From Clostridiales bacterium (GTDB lineage: Bacteria > Bacillota_A > Clostridia > Lachnospirales > Lachnospiraceae): 20,953 nucleotides of DNA. The notes below the pieces were generated by a model. The model saw nothing but the letters and a program-made list of their open reading frames with translations. It searched no databases and had not been told where the DNA came from. The stretch lies in contig JASKJZ010000007.1 of the NCBI GenBank assembly GCA_030154385.1, forward strand, positions 1 to 20,953. The letters run 5' to 3'. The position numbers and the translations under genes were made by a program. Numbering within the stretch: the stretch's first letter is position 1; every line of letters begins with the position of its first letter. Of this stretch, positions 15,718-20,953 are shown one piece after another.

Positions 15718-17296
15718 AAAAAATGCAAGCTTTTTTGTGGTTCTAATTAAAAGCTATATTTATTTTACCCTGCTTGTTGCGGTTGTCCTTCTGGCTTTGT
15801 TTGCAACCTTTACGGTAATTTCAGACAAAGCCTACCAGGAGGCCAAAATCGAGAAATTGCCAAAGCAGATGAAAGAGCTTAAGAATGAAAATTATAATAC
15901 CATCAAAACCAAAAAGATTTTTGGAAAGACGGGATATTTTGATATATTAGATGAAAGTGATCAGATTATCTATACGAGTAAAGAAACAGTCCGTGCGTCT
16001 TATACAAGCGAAGAGCTTTCGTGTATTTCGGATTATGGATTTGGTAATATGGTTTATTTAAATAAGTTACGAAACAAAGAAAATAAAAGTATTTATATGC
16101 TGCAGTACTATAAAGGAACGGGCGATTTATATGAGGCTGCGGGCGTAATTTTACTGGATGCGCAATATCGGGTAATTTATGATAGCATGGATACGGGGCG
16201 AAAATTTTTTACAAAGGAAGAAATATCTCTGCTGTCTACAACCGAGTATACCATTGAAAAGTTGAGTTTCGAGACCTTAGAAGGGAAAAAAAGAACGATG
16301 GTCATGTACATCCGCTATCTGGACTATGAAAGCTGGGAAAAGGCAAGAAGCTTGATGATCTGGATTATTCCAATTTTTGCAATTATATATATGGTAACAA
16401 TCGCTGTTTTTGTAATGGTGATTCATCGAAAAATTGAGCTTCCCTTACAGCTGCTAAATCATGCGATGATGGATTTTGCGCAAAAGGGGGTCAAAAGCGA
16501 GCTAGCTTATAATGGGCCAGAGGAGTTTGTGCAAATTTGTGAAAACTTTAATAACATGTCAACCCTTCTTCTGGAAAGTGAGAGAGAAAAGGAACAGCTT
16601 GCAAAGGATAAGCAAAAAATGCTTGCGGATATATCCCATGATTTAAAGACACCAATTACGGTGATTAAAGGATATGCAAAGGCAATTTGCGATGGAATGG
16701 TCGATGAAGACAAAAAAGAAAAATATATGGCAACTATTTATGAAAAAGCCAATGGTTTGACGGAATTAATCAATACCTTCTATGAATATAATAAGCTAGA
16801 ACATCCGGATTTTCAGTTAGTCTTTACAAGGAAAGATATCTGTGAAGAAATAAGAGAGTATCTTGCAGCAAAATACGAAGAAATTGACGAACATGGTTTC
16901 CTTTTGGAAGCAGAAATTCCAGAAGAGCCCATTGTGTGCAGTTTTGATGCGATGCTCATGCGCCGTGTTTATGATAATTTGATTGGAAACTCGATGAAGC
17001 ATAACAAAAAAGGAACCACCATATTCTTTGAATTGGAGCAAAAGGAAAGGAATACATTAATCCGAATTGGAGACAATGGAGTAGGGATACCACTAGACAT
17101 GGAACAAGATGTGTTCGAGGCATTTGTCGTGGGTGATGATTCCAGAAACAATAAGCATGGGTCGGGACTTGGTCTTGCAATTGTAAAACGGATCATAACC
17201 GCACATGATGGTAATATTGCACTGGTGTCACATCGAAAGGAAGGCTTTAGCAGTGAATTTTTAATTACGCTTCCGAATCGAAATGGTGAATCCTGA
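15704..17296 (+). CDS. Membrane-bound sensor histidine kinase
   Basis: The 530-residue kinase most likely starts at a TTG inside the end of the response regulator gene, with GTGGGG-type ribosome sequence upstream; the next in-frame ATG would delete the first membrane helix. Helix one is about 10-38, an extracytoplasmic sensor region covers about 40-213, and helix two is 214-241. A HAMP-like linker follows. The HisKA motif is DISHDLKTPI with H312, the N box is NLIGNSMKH (425-433), the G1 box DNGVGIP (457-463) and the G2 box GSGLGLAIV (486-494). All catalytic motifs are intact. The 175-residue sensor domain matches nothing I can name, so the signal is unknown. Confidence 0.93.
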   Translation: MRKSRKNASFFVVLIKSYIYFTLLVAVVLLALFATFTVISDKAYQEAKIEKLPKQMKELKNENYNTIKTKKIFGKTGYFDILDESDQIIYTSKETVRASYTSEELSCISDYGFGNMVYLNKLRNKENKSIYMLQYYKGTGDLYEAAGVILLDAQYRVIYDSMDTGRKFFTKEEISLLSTTEYTIEKLSFETLEGKKRTMVMYIRYLDYESWEKARSLMIWIIPIFAIIYMVTIAVFVMVIHRKIELPLQLLNHAMMDFAQKGVKSELAYNGPEEFVQICENFNNMSTLLLESEREKEQLAKDKQKMLADISHDLKTPITVIKGYAKAICDGMVDEDKKEKYMATIYEKANGLTELINTFYEYNKLEHPDFQLVFTRKDICEEIREYLAAKYEEIDEHGFLLEAEIPEEPIVCSFDAMLMRRVYDNLIGNSMKHNKKGTTIFFELEQKERNTLIRIGDNGVGIPLDMEQDVFEAFVVGDDSRNNKHGSGLGLAIVKRIITAHDGNIALVSHRKEGFSSEFLITLPNRNGES

Positions 17297-17368
17297 TTGG
17301 TGTAAGTAAGCTGCCGTAAAACAGGCATATGCGGGAAGCAAAATGGGTATAAAAATGGGCATATTTCA

Positions 17369-17397
17369 TTGACAATGTAAGGTTCTTACGATATAAT
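17369..17397 (+). promoter_or_regulatory. greA-lysS promoter, perfect consensus
   Basis: TTGACA (17369-17374) and TATAAT (17392-17397) are separated by exactly 17 bp, a full sigma-A consensus. The spacer contains GTAAG-GTT-CTTAC, a 5-bp-arm palindrome lying between the two boxes. The predicted start is near 17404, about 50 bp before greA. Confidence 0.9.
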
Positions 17398-17453
17398 ACA
17401 AAGAATGTAAAAATGAACGAAATGCATGAAAATTGGATGGAGGAGCAACACAT

Positions 17454-17936
17454 ATGGCAGAAAAGAAAAATATTTTGACCTATGAAGGATTGAAACAATT
17501 AGAGGATGAATTACAAGATTTAAAGGTAAATAGAAGAAAAGAAGTGGCACAAAAAATCAAGGAAGCCAGAGAGCAGGGCGATTTATCTGAAAATGCCGAA
17601 TATGATGCTGCAAAAGATGAGCAGCGCGATATTGAGGCCAGAATCGAAGAAATCGATAAAATCCTAAAAAATGCCGAAGTTGTCGTAGAAGAGGATGTCG
17701 ATGTAAACCGCATCAACATTGGCTGCAAGGTCATCTTAAAAGACGTTGAGTACGATGAAATCATTGAATATAAAATTGTCGGTTCTACCGAAGCAAATAG
17801 CTTAAAAGGAAAGATTTCCAATGAATCACCAGTAGGGAAGGCCTTGATCGGAAAGAAAAAGGGAGCGGTAGTTGCTGTGGAAACCCCAGCGGGAGATATT
17901 CATTACGAAATCTTAGAAATTCAAAAATCGAACTAA
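17454..17936 (+). CDS. greA: Transcription elongation factor GreA
   Basis: The protein is 160 residues from the ATG at 17454, which has GGAGGAG 8 bp upstream and gives the usual GreA N-terminus (MAEKKNILTYEGL). An in-frame ATG 21 bp earlier overlaps that ribosome site and is rejected. The N-terminal coiled coil (about 8-76) carries the tip motif EQGDLSENAEYDAAK with D43 and E46, the acidic residues that reach the RNA polymerase active site to trigger transcript cleavage. The C-terminal FKBP-like domain (about 82-158) shows VGKALIGKKKGAVVAVETP. It rescues stalled polymerase. It is followed 15 bp later by lysS, a pairing common in clostridia. Confidence 0.97.
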   Translation: MAEKKNILTYEGLKQLEDELQDLKVNRRKEVAQKIKEAREQGDLSENAEYDAAKDEQRDIEARIEEIDKILKNAEVVVEEDVDVNRINIGCKVILKDVEYDEIIEYKIVGSTEANSLKGKISNESPVGKALIGKKKGAVVAVETPAGDIHYEILEIQKSN

Positions 17937-17951
17937 AAAGGAGTGTTTACG

Positions 17952-19448
17952 TTGTCAGAAAATAATCAGAATGTACAGCAGGAAAAGGATATTAACGAGC
18001 TTTTAAAGGTTCGTCGTAATAAATTAGCAGAGCTTCAAGAGCAGGGAAAGGATCCCTTCCAGATCATGAAATATGATGTGACCCATCATACCGCAGAGGT
18101 AAAGACAGACTTTGAAGCATTAGAAGGCAAGCAGGTATCAATAGCAGGTCGTATGATGTCAAAGCGTGTTATGGGAAAAGCATCCTTTTGTAATGTTTCT
18201 GACAAGGTAGGAAACATCCAAAGCTACGTAGCAAGAGATTCCATCGGAGAAGATTCCTATAAGGAATTTAAGAAGATGGATGTAGGCGATATCATTGGAA
18301 TCAAGGGCGAGGTCTTTAAAACAAAGACAGGAGAAATCTCGATTCATGCTTCTGAGGTAGTGCTCTTAAGTAAAAGTCTTCAGATTCTTCCAGAAAAATT
18401 CCATGGACTTAAGGATACGGATGTTCGCTATCGTCAACGCTATATTGACTTAATTGTAAATGAAGAGGTACGTGATACCTTTATCAAACGTTCTGCAATT
18501 ATTAAGGAAATCCGTAATTTCTTAGATAAGCAGGGCTTTATGGAGGTAGAAACACCGACCTTAGTAGCACTAGCCGGAGGAGCAGCGGCAAGACCGTTTA
18601 CCACTCATCACAATGCCCTTGACGAGGACTTAAATCTTCGTATTTCCCTTGAGCTTTATCTGAAAAGACTGATTGTGGGCGGCTTGGAGCGCGTGTATGA
18701 AATCGGCCGTGTTTTCCGTAATGAGGGATTATCCGTGCGTCATAATCCAGAGTTTACACTGCTTGAAATCTACCAGGCTTATACGGATTACTATGGTATG
18801 ATGGATCTTGCCGAAGGCATTTTCCGTACCGTAGCACAAAATGTACTTGGTACTACAAAGATTAGCTATGATGGTGTTGAAATTGACCTTGGAAAGCCAT
18901 TTGAACGTCTAACCATGGTGGATGCGGTTAAAAAGTATGCGGGCGTTGATTTTAATGAAATCAAGACCTTGGAAGAAGCAAGAGCGATTGCAAAAGAAAA
19001 GCACGTTGAATTTGAAGCAAGACATAAATACGGAGAAATCATCAATCTCTTCTTTGAAGAGTACTGTGAAGAGCATTTGATACAGCCAACCTTCATTATG
19101 GATCATCCAACGGACATCTCTCCACTGGCAAAGAAAAAGCCAGAAAATCCAGATTTTACGGAGCGTTTCGAGTTATTTATTACCAAAAGAGAAATGGCAA
19201 ATGCCTTCTCTGAGTTAAATGATCCAATCGATCAAAAAGCACGCTTCATGGCACAGGAAGAGCAGTTTGCTGCTGGCGATGAAGAAGCGCAGCATTTAGA
19301 TGAAGACTTCATCTGCGCCCTGGAATATGGTATGCCACCAACCGGAGGAATTGGAATTGGTATTGACCGTCTGGTTATGCTGATGACAGATTCGGCTGCT
19401 ATAAGAGATGTACTATTGTTCCCGACGATGAAGAGCTTGGATAAATAA
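17952..19448 (+). CDS. lysS: Lysyl-tRNA synthetase, class II
   Basis: The enzyme is 498 residues from a TTG at 17952, placed 8 bp after AAGGAG; an in-frame GTG at 17943 overlaps that ribosome site. The N-terminal OB-fold anticodon domain (about 55-145) shows [18 protein letters not shown]. The class II core has motif 1 near [15 protein letters not shown], motif 2 [18 protein letters not shown] (from residue 255) and motif 3 [12 protein letters not shown] with D472 and R473. It attaches lysine to tRNA-Lys. The protein ends [11 protein letters not shown], within the normal range of lengths. It is cotranscribed with greA. Sequence beyond its stop looks like a mobile element flank. Confidence 0.97.
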   Translation: MSENNQNVQQEKDINELLKVRRNKLAELQEQGKDPFQIMKYDVTHHTAEVKTDFEALEGKQVSIAGRMMSKRVMGKASFCNVSDKVGNIQSYVARDSIGEDSYKEFKKMDVGDIIGIKGEVFKTKTGEISIHASEVVLLSKSLQILPEKFHGLKDTDVRYRQRYIDLIVNEEVRDTFIKRSAIIKEIRNFLDKQGFMEVETPTLVALAGGAAARPFTTHHNALDEDLNLRISLELYLKRLIVGGLERVYEIGRVFRNEGLSVRHNPEFTLLEIYQAYTDYYGMMDLAEGIFRTVAQNVLGTTKISYDGVEIDLGKPFERLTMVDAVKKYAGVDFNEIKTLEEARAIAKEKHVEFEARHKYGEIINLFFEEYCEEHLIQPTFIMDHPTDISPLAKKKPENPDFTERFELFITKREMANAFSELNDPIDQKARFMAQEEQFAAGDEEAQHLDEDFICALEYGMPPTGGIGIGIDRLVMLMTDSAAIRDVLLFPTMKSLDK

Positions 19449-19477
19449 GTCCAGTAAAATCAAGGCTTCCGAGGTTT

Positions 19478-19670
19478 TTGGTCAGGTGTTGACCAAGAAA
19501 TGACCAAGAAATTCTATAGTCATTTACATGAGTCAACGCTTACATACAGAGTAATTTGAAGTCCAGTTTAATAGAAAAAGCACTATTAGAGGATATTTTC
19601 TAAAGAAATTTAGAAGATATCCTCTTTTTGCGTTATGGAAAATTGGTCAGAAAAACTTGCAAATTAGTCA
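19478..19670. repeat. Cluster of TTGGTCA/TGACCAA heptamers downstream of lysS
   Basis: TTGGTCA occurs at 19478-19484 and 19643-19649, its reverse complement TGACCAA at 19490-19496 and 19501-19507, and a variant TTAGTCA at 19664-19670. The first two copies form a 7-bp hairpin with a GGTGT loop. TGACCAAGAAA is directly repeated at 19490-19511. They lie on both sides of the lysS terminator, just before Xis-like genes, and could be recombinase arm or core sites. Confidence 0.45.
19588..19629 (+). terminator. Intrinsic terminator of greA-lysS
   Basis: AGAGGATAT (19588-19596) pairs with ATATCCTCT (19617-19625), and the stem continues after a small offset with TTCTAAA/TTTAGAA around a GAAA loop. 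TTTTT closes it at 19625-19629. Confidence 0.88.
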
Positions 19671-19690
19671 GATGAAGATTGGAGAATTAT

Positions 19691-19909
19691 ATGAAGGAAG
19701 AACAGAGACAGAGAAGAAAGAGTATGGACAAATTTGTTAGGTATCCAGATGGAGCAGCAATGTACCATGTTAGTGTTTCAACATTTATGCAGTGGGCGAA
19801 GGATGCAAAAGCTTGTTACAAGGTAAAACAATTAGTGTTGGTAAATTTAGAGATCATTGATGAATACTTGGAGGCGTTTCATATAGTAGATGATGATTTT
19901 TATAAATAA
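19691..19909 (+). CDS. Small excisionase-like (DUF6462-like) protein 1
   Basis: The product is 72 residues from the ATG at 19691, which has GGAG 6 bp upstream; a TTG 12 bp earlier is in frame but overlaps the ribosome site. It contains one copy of a domain shared by the next two genes: RYPDGAAMYHVSVSTFMQW, AKDAKACYKV, then LVNLEIIDEYLEAF. The pattern of a short helix-turn-helix-like start followed by AGAxYKV and LVN resembles the small DUF6462/Xis-like proteins found in Lachnospiraceae mobile elements, often in front of a tyrosine recombinase. Here the usual AGA reads AKA. The gene lies 12 bp before gene 2. Family recall is from pattern only; function as excisionase or regulator is inference. 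Confidence 0.65.
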   Translation: MKEEQRQRRKSMDKFVRYPDGAAMYHVSVSTFMQWAKDAKACYKVKQLVLVNLEIIDEYLEAFHIVDDDFYK

Positions 19910-19921
19910 GGAGCTGATGAA

Positions 19922-20380
19922 ATGGCAAATCAACTTAATCCGACGATAAGGTCTTATATCCATGAAAACACAGCAAGACGATATGTACGGCTTGAAGAAG
20001 TGTGCAAGGAATTTGAAATGGATAAAGAAATTGTAAAAGTACTAGCATGCAGTGCAGGAGCATTATATCAATTACCACGAATAACACTTATTCATAATAA
20101 GAAATTGGAGAGATATATGAAGCATTTATATAAGGTACCAGGAACGGGTAAATATGTTCAAAAAAAATATGTGAGAATAGGTGAAGGATCTATTATGTAT
20201 AGCATCGGGCATCACAGATTTGTTGAAATGGCAAGAGCAGCAGGAGCTGTATATAAGATTAATGAGGGGACTGGAGGAACAGTTCTCGTCAGTTTAGACA
20301 TATTTGATGAATTTATGGAACAGTTTAGGGAAGATCCCAAGCCAATGAAGAATCCTTTATGGACACAAGAAAAGGGGTGA
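19922..20380 (+). CDS. Excisionase-like (DUF6462-like) protein 2, with a duplicated domain
   Basis: This 152-residue protein has AAGGAG 8 bp before its ATG. It carries two copies of the same domain. The C-terminal copy (about 82-135) is well kept: YVRIGEGSIMYSIGHHRF, MARAAGAVYKI, LVSLDIFDEFMEQF. The N-terminal copy (about 20-71) is diverged: YVRLEEVCKEFEMDKEIV, LACSAGALYQL, then a hydrophobic segment and KLERYMKHLY. Family members I know of are single-domain and about 60-85 residues, so this looks like an internal tandem duplication or fusion. It ends 4 bp before gene 3. Role as DNA-bending accessory factor or regulator is inferred from the neighbours only. Confidence 0.65.
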   Translation: MANQLNPTIRSYIHENTARRYVRLEEVCKEFEMDKEIVKVLACSAGALYQLPRITLIHNKKLERYMKHLYKVPGTGKYVQKKYVRIGEGSIMYSIGHHRFVEMARAAGAVYKINEGTGGTVLVSLDIFDEFMEQFREDPKPMKNPLWTQEKG

Positions 20381-20384
20381 GAGG

Positions 20385-20642
20385 ATGGCATATTCTTATA
20401 AGACGTATTCTGATACAAAAGAAATCATGAAAAAATATGTAAATGCTACTGAAGGGGCAATAATTTACAGTTTGGGTAAGACAAGATTTATGGCATTGGC
20501 AAAAGAGGCTGGTGCGATATACAAGGTTGGAGCATCAGCATTGGTTAATACAGAATTATTCGAAAATTACTTAGAACAGTTCTTAGAACCGGTAAGACCA
20601 TTACCTAAACATGTATATGGAAAAATAGTACAGAAGGAATAA
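20385..20642 (+). CDS. Small excisionase-like (DUF6462-like) protein 3
   Basis: The 85-residue protein begins at an ATG 4 bp after the previous stop, with AAGGGG about 10 bp upstream inside the previous gene. One domain copy spans about 17-67: YVNATEGAIIYSLGKTRFM, AKEAGAIYKV, ALVNTELFENYLEQF, followed by a basic, proline-containing tail. It is the copy closest to the family pattern. Together with the two genes before it, it forms a tight three-gene operon that carries four domain copies. No recombinase gene lies within the window after it; the next stretch is noncoding. Confidence 0.68.
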   Translation: MAYSYKTYSDTKEIMKKYVNATEGAIIYSLGKTRFMALAKEAGAIYKVGASALVNTELFENYLEQFLEPVRPLPKHVYGKIVQKE

Positions 20643-20643
20643 A

Positions 20644-20681
20644 CACCAAAAACTGGTGTGAAAATAAGAAAAAACACCAGC
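20644..20681 (+). repeat. Alternative hairpins ACACCA/TGGTGT after gene 3
   Basis: ACACCA (20644-20649) can pair with TGGTGT (20655-20660) across an AAAAC loop. CTGGTGT (20654-20660) can instead pair with ACACCAG (20675-20681). The two structures exclude each other. There is no T run, so it is not a standard terminator. Confidence 0.5.
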
Positions 20682-20726
20682 CTAGTTACTTCCGACATTT
20701 AATGTTTCAAGATAGAATAAGTACAT

Positions 20727-20950
20727 TCCAAGCGAAAGTTTGGATAACAATTGAATACAGTTACAAATTCGTAAAGTGAATAATACGACAAGAGAGAAAT
20801 CTCAAGGAGTAAAATTCCGGGGTATCTGCCTGGAGGGTTTAAGACCACTGCTTTCATATTAGTAGTTCGATGGATTGAGAAATGAAGAACGAGGAGCAGG
20901 GAACAAATCTGGTAAAAGGATAGTCAGGTATTGCGGAAGGATAATAACCC
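20727..20950 (+). ncRNA. Candidate structured RNA leader (possible HEARO/omega RNA) before an ORF starting at 20951
   Basis: No long ORF covers this stretch, but it can fold. TCCAAGC/GTTTGGA (20727-20744) and GAGA/TCTC (20792-20803) are hairpins capped by GAAA tetraloops. CCGGG (20817-20821) pairs with CCTGG (20829-20833). CTGCTTT (20848-20854) pairs long-range with GGAGCAG (20893-20899). GGGTT (20835-20839) can form a pseudoknot with AACCC (20946-20950), directly next to the final ATG. A GGAAGG ribosome site precedes that ATG by 10 bp. A compact RNA ending at a start codon is the arrangement of HEARO/omega RNA in front of IscB or IsrB genes, and the segment GCAGGGAACAA plus ATAATAACCC resembles what I recall of that class. 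Identity is a hypothesis; structure is seen. Confidence 0.45.
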
Positions 20951-20953
20951 ATG
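20951..20953 (+). CDS. Possible start codon of a gene running out of the window
   Basis: The last three bases are ATG, preceded at a 10-bp distance by GGAAGG (20935-20940). Only the start codon is visible, so nothing can be said of the product. Its position directly after the folded region suggests an ORF linked to that RNA. Confidence 0.3.

Noticed and set aside
20643..20953. 5' part of a group II intron
   Set aside because: GAAA-capped hairpins and a GGGAAC segment suggested it, but I see no convincing GUGYG-type 5' boundary, and the ATG comes too early for an intron-encoded protein in domain IV. It is not fully excluded.
1..20953. CRISPR array, rRNA or complete insertion sequence
   Set aside because: No regular spaced repeats, no rRNA sequence and no transposase gene are seen in the window.

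Overview
The window reads as chromosomal DNA of an anaerobic Gram-positive clostridium, most likely of the Lachnospiraceae. The signs are AT-rich genes with strong AGGAGG-type ribosome sites, TTG starts, a single-chain pyruvate:ferredoxin oxidoreductase, a YtrA-type GntR regulator in front of an ABC transporter, a greA-lysS pair, and small DUF6462-like proteins. This is judged from sequence features only.

Left part (1-3530): the end of coaX (type III pantothenate kinase) followed at once by coaBC, so two steps of coenzyme A synthesis lie together. Then come a promoter and a tRNA-Gln(CUG) gene, and a terminator shared with a convergent secreted GH25 muramidase that carries two Ig-like domains. 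Divergent from the muramidase is a type I signal peptidase gene with its own terminator.

Middle left (3540-9410): a leftward operon of GntR regulator, ABC ATPase and six-helix permease has a clear TTGACA-17-TATTGT promoter. Divergent from it is the large nifJ gene for pyruvate:ferredoxin oxidoreductase. Its leader contains a terminator-like hairpin between promoter and ribosome site, and a nested palindrome/terminator follows the gene.

Middle right (9411-17300): a six-gene co-directional cluster encodes an SLH-domain exported protein, an HlyD/MacA-like adaptor with two lipoyl units, a MacB-type ATPase, a MacB-type permease broken by one in-frame TGA, an OmpR-family response regulator and a histidine kinase. 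It looks like a sensor-coupled envelope or export system whose permease is either newly inactivated, recoded, or mis-sequenced.

Right part (17300-20953): greA-lysS is driven by a perfect consensus promoter and ends in a strong terminator. Past lysS the character changes: copies of TTGGTCA in both orientations surround the terminator, and three tandem small genes carry four copies of one excisionase-like domain. The last ~310 bases contain no ORF but hold several hairpins, two with GAAA tetraloops, that run up to an ATG at the very end. This stretch looks like a structured RNA in front of an ORF and recalls HEARO/omega RNA of IscB-type elements; that identification is a hypothesis. Lysine-tRNA-synthetase 3' flank plus Xis-like genes suggests the left edge of a mobile element.
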